Source: Bacilli bacterium (GTDB lineage: Bacteria > Bacillota_I > Bacilli_A > RFN20 > CAG-288). Taken from it: a DNA stretch of 64,000 nucleotides. Position numbers and translations under genes: made by a program. Positions 33,045 to 42,491 of this stretch are shown here, in pieces. Each line of letters begins with the position of its first letter. Within the stretch, counting starts at the first letter, position 1. The notes beneath the pieces were generated by a model. It made no database searches. It saw only the letters and a program-made list of their open reading frames with translations, and was not told where the DNA came from. The stretch is from the NCBI GenBank assembly GCA_022652945.1, contig JALCRV010000001.1, positions 1 through 64,000 on the forward strand. The letters are read 5' to 3'.

Positions 33045-34028
33045 CTAATAAAGAGTCATGCTTCCCGGATGGAGATCGATATAAGGAAGCTCTTCTTCCT
33101 GGGAGGCGTTCTTAGCTAGATCAGCTGACTTTCTCCGATACTCCGTCGGAGACATCTTCATGATCTTCTTAAAGGAGATGGCGAAGTAGTTCGGATCGGG
33201 GATTCCGACTTTATTAGCGATATCGGTGATAGGTTTATCAGTATAAGAAAGGTAATAGCAGGCGTTGGAGATACGGTGTCTTAAAAGGTACTGAATCGGA
33301 GACTGATTGACGTATTTCTTGAATAGTTTGCAGAGCTCGGATTTGGAGAGTAGAGAGTTGCGAGAGATATCATCGAGGGTGATTTCATTCATGTAATTCT
33401 CATGGATGAAGTTGATTGCGTTCTTGACCAAGAGGACCTTGGAAGAGAAGGTATTGCCGATGACATCGGATTTCGGGATGTTTCTATAAAGGATATACCA
33501 GGCATCCAGAAGCATGATCTTGATACCCAGTTCAAAGCCATCTTTCTTGGTGGCGTTAAAACGAATGGCGTTAGTAAAGGCATCGATGCACTTCTTGCCC
33601 CAGTTATCAGGCTGCTTAGTATCCTTTATATAATAATAGGCATGGTCGCCATTGATGATAGGCAAGACATAAAGCCTTTCGATATCGGAAGTATGATATC
33701 CATAGATCATCACCGGATTAAAGACGATAGTCTGGACAACCGAATCCGGATAGTTATCGTGAAGGACGCAGTGAAGAATGTTGGAATTGATAAAAATCGC
33801 ATCGCCTTCATGGACCACGACCGTCTCATCGTTACAGGAGATTGCGATATCGCCTTTGATGGCTAAAGTGACCTCGACTTCATTATGCCAATGGGCATAA
33901 TAGGAACGGCTGCCAAGATATTTATAACCATCACCGTAAAAAGCCACAGGAAATTCAGGCTTTCCGTGATTGATCAGTTCATGCATGGTCTCATCGATCA
34001 GATGAGCACCGGTTATCGGGTTATTCAT
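33045..34028 (-). CDS. AraC-family transcriptional regulator with cupin sensor domain
   Basis: The N-terminal half (about 1-150) is a cupin: AHWHNEVEVTLAIKGDIAIS with HEGDAIFINSNILHCVL. The C-terminal 110 residues hold the two HTH motifs of AraC proteins (ITLDDISRNSLLSKSELCKLFKKYV and DIANKVGIPDPNYFAISFKKIMKMSPTEYRR). Such regulators usually control sugar use. No target operon adjoins it. A palindrome in its promoter suggests autoregulation. Confidence 0.93.
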   Translation of the reverse strand: MNNPITGAHLIDETMHELINHGKPEFPVAFYGDGYKYLGSRSYYAHWHNEVEVTLAIKGDIAISCNDETVVVHEGDAIFINSNILHCVLHDNYPDSVVQTIVFNPVMIYGYHTSDIERLYVLPIINGDHAYYYIKDTKQPDNWGKKCIDAFTNAIRFNATKKDGFELGIKIMLLDAWYILYRNIPKSDVIGNTFSSKVLLVKNAINFIHENYMNEITLDDISRNSLLSKSELCKLFKKYVNQSPIQYLLRHRISNACYYLSYTDKPITDIANKVGIPDPNYFAISFKKIMKMSPTEYRRKSADLAKNASQEEELPYIDLHPGSMTLY

Positions 34029-34050
34029 TCTCTACACACCTCTTGGTATT

Positions 34051-34079
34051 ATTATAATATGCTTTTAAGCATAATTTAA
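34051..34079 (-). promoter_or_regulatory. Promoter of the AraC-type gene with internal palindrome
   Basis: On the minus strand TTAAAT (34074-34079), 17 nt, TATAAT (34051-34056). The palindrome ATGCTTTTAAGCAT (34059-34072) fills the spacer and is a candidate operator. Confidence 0.6.
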
Positions 34080-34596
34080 AGAGGAGAAGGCTATCTTTTT
34101 ATTAACTAATTAGTTAACGTTCATTTTTTAAATATCGGTATTATTTTCTTATCCAAGTTGATGACCTTCAACGGTGGAAAATCAGCTGATTTCAAGACTT
34201 CGTTTTGGCATTCCTTAGTAAGAAAGGCATTTTTTAAGCTTTTAAATAAAAAGTTATCCACAAATTAACTACAAGTTATCCACCGACGGTGTGAAACCCC
34301 ATGAAAAGCATTCACACAAATTTTCATTAAAATTTTTTGCTGTCCTTTCCCTCCCTCTTCAAAAAAGAGCAACTCAAAATTCAAAGAATATATTAATATA
34401 ACAACTACCTCGGTTGGCAAGGTTGTAATTAGTAAAAAAACTAGTAAAAAACGAAGTGGAAATAAGATACGCCGGAACTATCAAATCACACCCTTAACAT
34501 CAAGACTGACGGCAATTAAGTTATACTAATTTACTACTAACAGAAAAGGCCCATTTTTAGGGCTTTATGGAAACATTTTCAAGTGAGTTTTTTTGA
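34080..34596. other. AT-rich gene-free stretch upstream of nrdG
   Basis: About 520 bp without any convincing coding sequence or RNA gene. It holds the two DnaA boxes listed separately and many T/A runs. No riboswitch fold was recognised. Confidence 0.6.
34254..34284 (+). promoter_or_regulatory. Pair of DnaA boxes upstream of nrdG-nrdD
   Basis: TTATCCACA (34254-34262) is the exact DnaA-box consensus; TTATCCACC (34276-34284) differs at the last base. They have the same orientation with a 22-bp period. DnaA regulation of ribonucleotide-reductase genes is known in other bacteria. An origin of replication is not suggested: there is no dnaA or dnaN gene and only two boxes. Confidence 0.65.
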
Positions 34597-34629
34597 TTGA
34601 CAACCAAAAACCTAATCACTATTCTAGTG
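34597..34629 (+). promoter_or_regulatory. nrdG-nrdD promoter with NrdR-like palindrome over the -10
   Basis: TTGACA (34597-34602), 17 nt, TATTCT (34620-34625). The palindrome CACTATTCTAGTG (34617-34629) has the CACTA/TAGTG arms of an NrdR box, but its centre is one base short of the usual consensus. Confidence 0.6.
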
Positions 34630-34673
34630 TTACGCTCGCCGGTTAAACCAGAGGCGTATGAAAGGCGATTAAG

Positions 34674-35369
34674 ATGAGAATCTCGGGGCTCCAAAAAGTT
34701 ACTTTATTGGATTATCCGGGTCTCGTGGCCTGCACCGTCTTCACTCCCGGCTGCAACTTCCGCTGCCCTTTCTGTCACAATTCGGGCTTGGTGACAGATG
34801 TAGCCCATGCGGATAATATCCCTATCGATGACTTCTTCGCCCTGCTCAATAAGAGAAAAGGCCTCCTCGATGGTGTCTGTATCACCGGTGGTGAGCCGCT
34901 CCTGCAAGAAGGGTTAGAAGATTTTATCGCCCGGATAAAAGACTTAGGTTTCAAAGTCAAGCTCGATTCGAATGGCTATTCTCCAGCTAAGTTAAAGAAG
35001 CTCATCGATGATAATCTGTTGGATTTTGTCGCGATGGACATCAAAAACTCGCTTGAGAAGTATCCGTTGACCACGGGGTTAGCCACTTTCGATCCTCAGC
35101 CTATCGAGGAATCGATTGCCCTCTTAAAAGAAGGAAGGGTAGGCTACGAATTCCGCACTACCGCTGTGAAGGAATTCCACGAAGCTGAAGATTTCAGAAA
35201 GATGGCTAAGATGATTGAAGGCACCAAAGCCTATTTCATCCAAAACTTCAAAGACAGCGGTGCAGTGATTGCCCAAGGCTTACATGGGTTTGACAGAGAG
35301 ACCCTTTTAGGCTTCAGACAGATCATGCTAGAAGCTCACATCCCCTGCGAGCTCCGCGGTGTCGATTAG
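34674..35369 (+). CDS. nrdG: Anaerobic ribonucleotide reductase activating protein (radical SAM)
   Basis: This radical SAM enzyme generates the glycyl radical on NrdD. The 4Fe-4S motif is CNFRCPFC (C-x3-C-x2-C) near residue 27, and ITGGEPLLQ binds SAM. The 231-residue length and the start MRISGLQKVTLLDYPG match the NrdG2-type activases. It is followed after 82 nt by its substrate, nrdD. Confidence 0.93.
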   Translation: MRISGLQKVTLLDYPGLVACTVFTPGCNFRCPFCHNSGLVTDVAHADNIPIDDFFALLNKRKGLLDGVCITGGEPLLQEGLEDFIARIKDLGFKVKLDSNGYSPAKLKKLIDDNLLDFVAMDIKNSLEKYPLTTGLATFDPQPIEESIALLKEGRVGYEFRTTAVKEFHEAEDFRKMAKMIEGTKAYFIQNFKDSGAVIAQGLHGFDRETLLGFRQIMLEAHIPCELRGVD

Positions 35370-35451
35370 ATTGTTCTCTGCTTTATAAGGTAAAAAGCCT
35401 TAAGATAGCGCCCAAAGAAAAAGTTGCGCATACAGAAAGGAAGATACGAAT

Positions 35452-37893
35452 ATGTATAAGGTTAAGAAAAGAGATGGCTCAGTCGTAGATTTCGATATCG
35501 AAAGAATCTGCAACGCCATGACCAGAGCTTTTGACTCGGTCGGGCGGCAGTATAATCCGTCCCAGATCAGACTGCTCGCTTTGGAGGTCACTTCCGAATT
35601 CGAGTCCAAGATCAAGGATAACGTAATCGGGGTCGAGGACATTCAGGATGCGGTTGAAACCGTGCTCTCCAAGACCGGTTTTGCCGATGTCGCTAAACAT
35701 TACATCCTCTACCGCAAGAGCCACGAAAATATCAGAGAGATGAAGAAAACCATGCTGGATTATAAACAGCTGGTCGATGGCTACGTCAAGAATCTGGACT
35801 GGAGAGTCAAGGAAAACTCCACGGTCACTTATTCTATCGGTGGTTTAATTCTCTCTAACTCCGGGGCTATCACCGCTAACTATTGGCTTTCAGAAATCTA
35901 CGATGATGAAATCGCCGCTGCTCACCGCAACGCCGATATCCATCTCCACGATCTTTCTATGCTCTCTGGCTACTGCGCCGGCTGGTCTTTAAGACAGCTG
36001 ATTCAGGAAGGCTTAGGTGGCATCCCTGGAAAGATCACTTCCGCTCCGGCCAAGCACCTTTCCGTCCTCTGCAACCAGATGGTCAATTTCTTAGGCATCA
36101 TGCAGAACGAATGGGCGGGAGCGCAGGCGTTCTCCTCGTTTGATACTTATCTGGCTCCGTTTGTCAAAGCTGATAATCTCTCCTATCCGGAAGTGAAGAA
36201 GTGCATCGAGTCCTTCGTCTTCGGGGTCAATATCCCGTCAAGATGGGGCACTCAGGCACCGTTCTCTAATATCACTCTCGATTGGACTTGCCCGCCGGAT
36301 CTTGCCGATCAGTATTGCATCGTCGGTGGCAAGCTGCAGAACTTCAAATATAAGGACTGCAAAAAAGAGATGGATATGGTTAACAAAGCCTTCATTGAGA
36401 CAATGATCGAAGGCGATGCGAACGGCCGTGGGTTCCAATACCCGATTCCTACTTATTCCATCACCCGTGAATTCGATTGGTCCGAGACCGAGAATAATAA
36501 GTTGCTCTTCGAGATGACCTCGAAATACGGCACTCCTTATTTCTCCAACTATGTCAATTCCGATATGAAGCCTTCCGATGTCCGTTCGATGTGCTGCCGT
36601 CTGAGACTCGACTTAAGAGAACTCAGAAAGAAGTCCGGCGGTTTCTTCGGCTCGGGCGAATCGACCGGCTCGATCGGTGTTGTCACGATCAACATGCCAC
36701 GTATCGCTTATCTCTCGGCTGATAAGAATGAATTCTTCCAGAGACTCGATCACATCATGGATCTCTCCGCTCGTTCTTTGAAGATCAAGAGAACCGTTAT
36801 CACCAAGTTGCTCGATGCGGGACTTTATCCTTATACCCATCACTACCTCGGCACCTTCAACAACCACTTTTCCACGATCGGTCTGGTCGGTATGAATGAA
36901 GCCTGCTTAAATGCTAAATGGCTGAAGGAAGATCTCACTCATAAGGAAGCCCAGGATTTCACTGAAGAAGTCCTTAAGCACATGAGAGATCGTCTGGTCA
37001 TTTATCAGGAACAGTACGGGGATCTTTATAACCTCGAAGCTACTCCGGCTGAATCGACTGCTTATCGTCTTGCTAAGCACGATAAGGAAAGATATCCGGA
37101 TATCATCACCGCTGGCGGCAAAGATGGTGCGGCTCCTTACTACACCAACTCTTCCAACCTTCCGGTCGGCTACTCCGATGATGTCTTTTCCGCTCTGGAC
37201 ATCCAGGATAAGCTCCAGGTCATCTACACTTCCGGCACGGTCTTCCATACCTTCTTAGGTGAGAAGCTCCCGACTTGGAAATCCGCAGCTGACTTAGTAA
37301 AGAAGATTTCCGATAACTACCACATTCCGTACTTCACCCTCTCTCCGACTTACTCGGTCTGCCAGGAACACGGGTACATCGCTGGTGAAAAATACGTCTG
37401 CCCGATCTGCGGCAAGACCACCGAGGTCTACTCTCGTATCACCGGTTACTATCGTCCGGTCCAGAACTGGAACGCTGGTAAGTCTCAGGAATTCAAGGAA
37501 AGAAAGACCTATAACGTCTCCACTTCCGAATTCAAAGAGCACGTCTTCGATGATATGTCCCACATGGAAATCGATGAGTCGGAATACTCCAAGTCCGGCG
37601 CTACCTGCCAGAACGTCAAAGCCGGCGAACAGACTTATGAATATCTCCTGTTCACCACTCCGACCTGCCAGAACTGCAAGCTCATCGAAAAACTCCTTGC
37701 TGAAAACGGCATCAAGTACACGCTTATCAACGCTCCTGAACATCAGGATCTCGTTGAGAAGTATCAGGTTTCCAAGGCTCCTAGCCTTGTAATTCTCGCC
37801 GCGGATAAGAAGTCCAACCAGGTGATCTCGGATGTCACCCAGATCATCGGCTTCCTTAAATCCGCTGCCCAGCCGGCTGCTAAAGCGGCTTAG
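35452..37893 (+). CDS. nrdD: Anaerobic (class III) ribonucleoside-triphosphate reductase with fused redoxin domain
   Basis: It makes dNTPs without oxygen. Residues 1-95 or so are an ATP-cone (MYKVKKRDGSVVDFDIERI), the allosteric domain. Active-site cysteines lie in SMCCRLRLDLREL. The zinc site has CQEHGY (Cys637) and CPICG (Cys650, Cys653). The glycyl-radical loop is SRITGYYRPVQNWNAGKS (Gly665). After a linker, residues from about 728 form a glutaredoxin-like domain with FTTPTCQNCKLIEK (Cys739/Cys742) and VSKAPSLVIL (cis-Pro). Typical NrdD is about 700 residues. The fused dithiol domain suggests that electrons come from a redoxin rather than formate. SD AAAGGAAG precedes the ATG. Confidence 0.95.
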   Translation: MYKVKKRDGSVVDFDIERICNAMTRAFDSVGRQYNPSQIRLLALEVTSEFESKIKDNVIGVEDIQDAVETVLSKTGFADVAKHYILYRKSHENIREMKKTMLDYKQLVDGYVKNLDWRVKENSTVTYSIGGLILSNSGAITANYWLSEIYDDEIAAAHRNADIHLHDLSMLSGYCAGWSLRQLIQEGLGGIPGKITSAPAKHLSVLCNQMVNFLGIMQNEWAGAQAFSSFDTYLAPFVKADNLSYPEVKKCIESFVFGVNIPSRWGTQAPFSNITLDWTCPPDLADQYCIVGGKLQNFKYKDCKKEMDMVNKAFIETMIEGDANGRGFQYPIPTYSITREFDWSETENNKLLFEMTSKYGTPYFSNYVNSDMKPSDVRSMCCRLRLDLRELRKKSGGFFGSGESTGSIGVVTINMPRIAYLSADKNEFFQRLDHIMDLSARSLKIKRTVITKLLDAGLYPYTHHYLGTFNNHFSTIGLVGMNEACLNAKWLKEDLTHKEAQDFTEEVLKHMRDRLVIYQEQYGDLYNLEATPAESTAYRLAKHDKERYPDIITAGGKDGAAPYYTNSSNLPVGYSDDVFSALDIQDKLQVIYTSGTVFHTFLGEKLPTWKSAADLVKKISDNYHIPYFTLSPTYSVCQEHGYIAGEKYVCPICGKTTEVYSRITGYYRPVQNWNAGKSQEFKERKTYNVSTSEFKEHVFDDMSHMEIDESEYSKSGATCQNVKAGEQTYEYLLFTTPTCQNCKLIEKLLAENGIKYTLINAPEHQDLVEKYQVSKAPSLVILAADKKSNQVISDVTQIIGFLKSAAQPAAKAA

Positions 37894-37903
37894 TTGAATC
37901 GCT

Positions 37904-37935
37904 AAAAGGACTCGCCTCACTGCGAGTCCTTTTTT
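37904..37935 (+). terminator. Terminator of nrdG-nrdD
   Basis: AAAAGGACTCGC (37904-37915) pairs with GCGAGTCCTTTT (37922-37933), then Ts. Confidence 0.92.
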
Positions 37936-37982
37936 CGTGGGTTTTCCATCAAGAAAAAAATTAGATTGAACAAACTCATAAG

Positions 37983-38010
37983 AAAAGGGCTCGGTTTCCC
38001 GAGCCCTTTT
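37983..38010 (-). terminator. Terminator of the first FMN-binding-like lipoprotein gene
   Basis: AAAAGGGCTCGG (37983-37994) and CCGAGCCCTTTT (37999-38010) form a 12-bp stem facing the converging gene. Confidence 0.8.
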
Positions 38011-38030
38011 CCAACGTTTAGAATTGAAGA

Positions 38031-39737
38031 TTAAAGATTGGCATAGGAGTAAGCGGTCAGAGCGAAGCCCATATACTGATTGAATTCAGAAAGGGTTGCG
38101 CCGGTATCGACTCCATCGACATACCAGTTCTTCGGATTGGTGTTGGTATCAGCCTTAGCACCAACGAGCAGAGCGGTGAGTTCTTTGCCGACAAGGAAGT
38201 TCTCCATCGCAGCGATGTTCTTCTTCCAGTTGAAGGCTAAGGTCGTGCCATGATAGCCGTAAGCGTTATTGGCATCGGCTTTGAACGGATCGCCCGGATA
38301 GGCGATGCTGACCGGAGTGGTGAAGGCGCTGCCTTCAGCATCCTTCAAAATGGAGATGTCGTTATTTCTCATAGCGAGATAGTACCATTCAGCATTGGCT
38401 TCCTCAGCCTGGACATAAGTGACCAGATCGGAGATACCATCAGCGGAATAGATGCCTTTTTCGCCGCTAAGAGCAGCTGCTCTAGTCGCAACAGCGCCGG
38501 TGAAGACTTTGCCAGCGATCTTGAGGTACTTGGCATAGTAAGTAGTGAAAGCAGCTGCAGTATCAGTAGCCGCAGTATCGATTGAATAATAAGCAGCTTC
38601 AGCCGGAGCAGCGGTCTTGCTCAGAACAGAGATGTAGGTGCAGAAGAAGGTCTCGTTGAAAGCAACATAAGAAATCTTGCCATCAGCGGCGACATTCATC
38701 TCAGTACGGCCGACAAGGATGGCTTTGCCATGGATGAACGGAGCGTAGTGAGCGACGATGCCCTCAGTGCCGTTAAAGGCATTGACAGCCAGAGCGACAT
38801 ATTTATCGAAAGCGTTGATAGTCGAGCCAGTAGCCACACCACCTAAGGACCAAACCTTAGAAGTGGCATCTCTGGTGATAGCAGGAGCTTCAAACAGAGC
38901 TTTCCCGATCAAAGCTTCCTTGACCTTAGCAACATTGCCCTTCCAGCCCAGAGGATACTTGGAACCTTGGACCCAGTAAGTGGAATTGACATCAGCCTTG
39001 AATAAAGCTCCATCGTTCTGGACAGCGCCAAGAACGACAGCCGTCTCGAAAGCATCACCAGCAGCATTCTTGACGATGGAGATGTTGTGATTTTCAACAG
39101 CGGTGTAATACCACTGAGCGTTAGCAGCGGAAGAATTGACATAGTCGAAGAGATCAGCGATGCCATCAGCGGTGTACTTGACGACTTCGCCATTGTATTT
39201 AGCATCGTAGGCAGCGCCGGTGAAGACTTTGCCATCGATCTTCAAATACTTAGCATATTTTTTAGTAGAGGTAGACCCATCATAGCCGGTGACCTGGACC
39301 GAAATAGTTTCAGAGGTCTGGCCGTTAAGCTGAGCATCATCCTTGATGTAAGCCATCTCGGAAGCAAAGAAAGTCTCGTTGATATCCATCGCGGTGACTT
39401 TGCTATCCTTGACGGTGACTTCAACTCTGGCAACTAAGTCAGAGTTAACGATGCCATAAGCAACACGGATGCCATCCTTGACGGACGGAGCAGCTTCAGA
39501 AGACGAAGCAGCAGAAGAAGCAGCTTCAGAAGACGAAGCAGCCGCGGACGAAGAGGCAGCCGAAGAAGAAGCAGCAGCCGAAGACGAAGCGACAGCGGAA
39601 GACGAAGCGACAGCGGACGAAGAGGCCGCGGCCGAAGACGAAGCTTTCTCAGACGAAGAGTTCGTGATGGTGCCGCAGGCACTGATCATGCCTAAGCTAA
39701 GCAAGACAGCAGTAGTTAAAACAAAACTTTTTTTCAT
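38031..39737 (-). CDS. Lipoprotein with two FMN_bind-like repeats (A)
   Basis: The start is the ATG at 39737 after AAGGAG; the frame extends to a TTG at 39755 but that contains the RBS. Lipobox ISAC (Cys21), then a Ser/Ala linker to residue 84. Two repeats of about 225 residues follow (about 88-325 and 330-568). Each ends in a motif like GVATGSTINAF (Thr303-Thr306) or GVDTGATLSEF (Thr545-Thr548) followed by a hydrophobic helix. TGAT/SGAT motifs of this kind are where ApbE attaches FMN in FMN_bind proteins such as NqrC and Listeria PplA (two domains). A surface flavoprotein electron carrier is therefore inferred. An ApbE gene is not in this window. Repeats also share Y-x-K-x-K-Y-L-K and a DI.L.DY..-type strand. 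Confidence 0.6.
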   Translation of the reverse strand: MKKSFVLTTAVLLSLGMISACGTITNSSSEKASSSAAASSSAVASSSAVASSSAAASSSAASSSAAASSSEAASSAASSSEAAPSVKDGIRVAYGIVNSDLVARVEVTVKDSKVTAMDINETFFASEMAYIKDDAQLNGQTSETISVQVTGYDGSTSTKKYAKYLKIDGKVFTGAAYDAKYNGEVVKYTADGIADLFDYVNSSAANAQWYYTAVENHNISIVKNAAGDAFETAVVLGAVQNDGALFKADVNSTYWVQGSKYPLGWKGNVAKVKEALIGKALFEAPAITRDATSKVWSLGGVATGSTINAFDKYVALAVNAFNGTEGIVAHYAPFIHGKAILVGRTEMNVAADGKISYVAFNETFFCTYISVLSKTAAPAEAAYYSIDTAATDTAAAFTTYYAKYLKIAGKVFTGAVATRAAALSGEKGIYSADGISDLVTYVQAEEANAEWYYLAMRNNDISILKDAEGSAFTTPVSIAYPGDPFKADANNAYGYHGTTLAFNWKKNIAAMENFLVGKELTALLVGAKADTNTNPKNWYVDGVDTGATLSEFNQYMGFALTAYSYANL

Positions 39738-39947
39738 CTCTTTGCTCCTTTGCAAAAATATTTAGCAGGTTCTTATATCCTGCACGTTAAAATATACTTG
39801 AAGAAGTCAATAAAATCAATGTAATTTAATGCTTTTGTTAGATGAAAATACAATTTTACATCATCATTACCGTCTTACCGATTAAGATGGAAAACGCCAG
39901 TTTTTTTAATAGTCTCTTACCTAAGGCATTAATAAAAACAAATGCAT

Positions 39948-39976
39948 AAAAAAGGCCCGCACCGAAGCACGGGCCT
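39948..39976 (-). terminator. Terminator of the second FMN-binding-like lipoprotein gene
   Basis: AGGCCCG (39953-39959) pairs with CGGGCCT (39970-39976); on the minus strand TTTTTT follows. Confidence 0.85.
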
Positions 39977-39998
39977 AGTAGATCTTAAAGGCTAGAGT

Positions 39999-41675
39999 CT
40001 AGAGAGCGACGTTGCCGTAAGCGAAGACAGCGAGGTTGAGGAAGGTCGAGAACGATTCGATCGTCGCACCAGTTCCGACTCCGTCGAGAGTGTAGCCACC
40101 TAAATCACCCGAGGAGACAGAAGAAGCAGGATCACCGACCTTCGGACGATGAGTGAGGGAAAGTCCAACCAAAGCATCAGCAATCTTGGAAGTCTGCTTA
40201 GCCCAGATGTTGACACCGCCGACGTTCCAATGTTTATTGGCTAAATCAGCTTTGAAGTTAGTTCCTTCATTGTGAAGCGCAACATTAGCAGAAGTGCCAT
40301 CAGCATTAGCGATGATGACATCGTTATTTCTCAGAGCGTTATAGTACCAACCAGCGCCGGAGAGAGTGTTGCAATAAGTGAATAAATCAGTGATCTTCGC
40401 TTCGGTGGAGGCATACTGCATCATCTCACCGTGGAAAGCGGTAGTGCGCGGAGTGCCAGTGAAGAGAATGCCACCGATCTTCAGATACTGAGCGTGATAC
40501 TCAGTGGTCGGAGTGACACTGCCATCCCAGCCGGTCTTATCATAAGTGTAATTGACGGTCGGGGCGGTAGTAGTAGCAGATAAGAGGGAGACAGAAGTGA
40601 CGAAGTTAGATTCATCGAAGATGGCGGAAGTAATCTTGCCGTCAGCATCGACGACGACTTCGGACATATCGACATCGTTAGTATTGGCAATCTGATAGTT
40701 GACGCCGACGCCGGAATCACCAGCGAAAGCAGCGAAAGCCAGATTGTAGTATTCCTCAGCAGCGGTGATAGTAGCACCGGTGTTGACTTCTCCGATCAAG
40801 AATTCCTTGCTGTCATTTCTGGAAGCGGCGGGTTTATCAGTCAAATCCATGCCGATCAAAGCTTTTTCAATATCGGCGATATTCTCTTTATAGCCGATCT
40901 TGTATTTGGTATTCTTCGGCCAATAAGTGGAATTGATATCAGCCTTGAATAAGGAACCAGCGCCCTGGACTGAGCCGAGGACAACCGGAGTATCAAAAGC
41001 GGCACCTGTGGCATCCTTGACAATCGAGATATTGCCAGTCTTAGCCTGGTTATAATACCACTGCATGCTTTCCTGAGAAGCGGAGACATACTCGAAGAAA
41101 TCGGTGATATTCATCTCAGCGTTCGAATAGACGACAATTTCACCATACTTAGCAGCATCGCGGACAGCGCCGGTTAAGACGATGTTCCCGACTTTAACAA
41201 ACTTAGCGAACTTAACATCAACCGCCTTGCCACTCCAATCAGTCTTGGAAGCGGTGATGGTCTCGACAGTCTGGCCGCCGAGCTGGGCATCATCGACAAT
41301 CTGAGCGATGGAATTATCGCCGCTGCCGAGCAAGAAGGTTTCATTGATCTTCACATCGGTGATGATGGAGCTAACAGTCGAAACCTCAACTCTGGCGACG
41401 AGGTTAGTGTTGACGATGCCGTAAGCAGCACGAGTGCCGTTAATCGCATTGACAACAGAAACTGAAGAGACGGATTCAGAAGAAGCTTCCGAAGAGACAG
41501 CTTCCGAAGAAGCAACCTCAGAAGAAGCAGCAGCGGAGGAAGAAGCGGCGGCAGAAGACGAAGAGGCAGCCGCAGCGGACGAAGAGGCCGCAACAGAAGT
41601 AGCGGGGGTTCCGCAAGCAGCCAATAAACCTAAAGCCAATAAAGACGTAACAGACAGGACTAAACTTTTCTTCAT
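39999..41675 (-). CDS. Lipoprotein with two FMN_bind-like repeats (B)
   Basis: The start is the ATG at 41675; AAAGGAG lies upstream. Lipobox LAAC (Cys21) and a Ser/Ala linker to residue 74. Two repeats of about 220 residues end in GEVNTGATITAA (Thr299-Thr302) and GVGTGATIESF (Thr535-Thr538). The protein shares RAAYGIVNTNLVARVEV, KINETF and AQLGGQTVETI with the downstream paralogue, so the pair is a tandem duplication on the same strand, with its own terminator. TGAT motifs fit FMN attachment; the electron-transfer role is an inference. Confidence 0.6.
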   Translation of the reverse strand: MKKSLVLSVTSLLALGLLAACGTPATSVAASSSAAAASSSSAAASSSAAASSEVASSEAVSSEASSESVSSVSVVNAINGTRAAYGIVNTNLVARVEVSTVSSIITDVKINETFLLGSGDNSIAQIVDDAQLGGQTVETITASKTDWSGKAVDVKFAKFVKVGNIVLTGAVRDAAKYGEIVVYSNAEMNITDFFEYVSASQESMQWYYNQAKTGNISIVKDATGAAFDTPVVLGSVQGAGSLFKADINSTYWPKNTKYKIGYKENIADIEKALIGMDLTDKPAASRNDSKEFLIGEVNTGATITAAEEYYNLAFAAFAGDSGVGVNYQIANTNDVDMSEVVVDADGKITSAIFDESNFVTSVSLLSATTTAPTVNYTYDKTGWDGSVTPTTEYHAQYLKIGGILFTGTPRTTAFHGEMMQYASTEAKITDLFTYCNTLSGAGWYYNALRNNDVIIANADGTSANVALHNEGTNFKADLANKHWNVGGVNIWAKQTSKIADALVGLSLTHRPKVGDPASSVSSGDLGGYTLDGVGTGATIESFSTFLNLAVFAYGNVAL

Positions 41676-41816
41676 ATTGATTAGGACTCCTTTTCCTAGA
41701 ATAGCGGGCTTTCCAAAAAATGCCAACTATATAGTATGAATTATATAGTTATGATGATAAAAAGTAAAGAAAGCCGAACTGGCGCAATTATGCAAAAGCC
41801 AAAAAACAGTTTATTT

Positions 41817-42491
41817 CTAGCCTTCTAAATAACCGTTTCTTTTTTTCTCAGCCTTTTGAGCTTCTCTTTGATTCAAAGAAAAAGAGCATCCGCAGTAGTC
41901 TTGACGGTATAGCCCGCACTCTTTAGCAAGCATGATTCCCTTTAATTGCCCATCCCTTTTGCGGAAGTCGGAAGGAAGATAAACAGTCCCGGGGTATTTA
42001 AGACTTAATTCCAAGCAAATTCTATTTAATAAATCAGATGGTTTCTTAGAGGAGACGGTCATCACGGTCGCAAAATACTGAAAATGATTCTTGAAGGCAT
42101 AAGAATAGGCTAAATCCAGCCTGAGAGTGTGACAGATCGTGCATCTTTGGCCACCCTCTTTATCTTCCTCGTGTCCTTTAGTCTTCTCGATAAACAAATC
42201 GTAATTAAAAGGCAAGGCCACGACCTTCACTTCTTCTTTCTTTCCCTGATTAAAAGAAGCTAAAAAGCGTTTAATCTCCCCGAGCCTTTTCTCATACTCG
42301 GCTTCCGGGTAAATATTCGGGTTGAAGTAACCGATGGTAATATCGAAATAATCATTAAGCCAAGTCAAAGGATAAGTGAGACAAGGCCCACAGCAGGCAT
42401 GGAGAAAAAGGGTTGGTCTTTTACCATCCTTTTTCAAGCCTTCCAAGACTTGACGACAATCTTCATCCCAGTTTTCTTTCTGATTAGTCAT
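41817..42491 (-). CDS. queH: Epoxyqueuosine reductase QueH
   Basis: QueH carries out the last step of queuosine synthesis in tRNA. The start is the ATG at 42491, overlapping the queA end by 8 nt; an upstream extension would run inside queA. The signature cysteines are present: FLHACCGPCLTYPL, RCTICHTLRLDLAYSYA and YRQDYCGCSFS, the metal and Fe-S ligands. The 224-residue length fits QueH rather than the longer QueG. It completes the tgt-queA-queH operon. Confidence 0.93.
   Translation of the reverse strand: MTNQKENWDEDCRQVLEGLKKDGKRPTLFLHACCGPCLTYPLTWLNDYFDITIGYFNPNIYPEAEYEKRLGEIKRFLASFNQGKKEEVKVVALPFNYDLFIEKTKGHEEDKEGGQRCTICHTLRLDLAYSYAFKNHFQYFATVMTVSSKKPSDLLNRICLELSLKYPGTVYLPSDFRKRDGQLKGIMLAKECGLYRQDYCGCSFSLNQREAQKAEKKRNGYLEG

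Noticed and set aside
34254-34284. Replication origin
   Set aside because: Only two DnaA boxes, no dnaA/dnaN, no obvious unwinding element; regulatory use at nrd genes is more likely.
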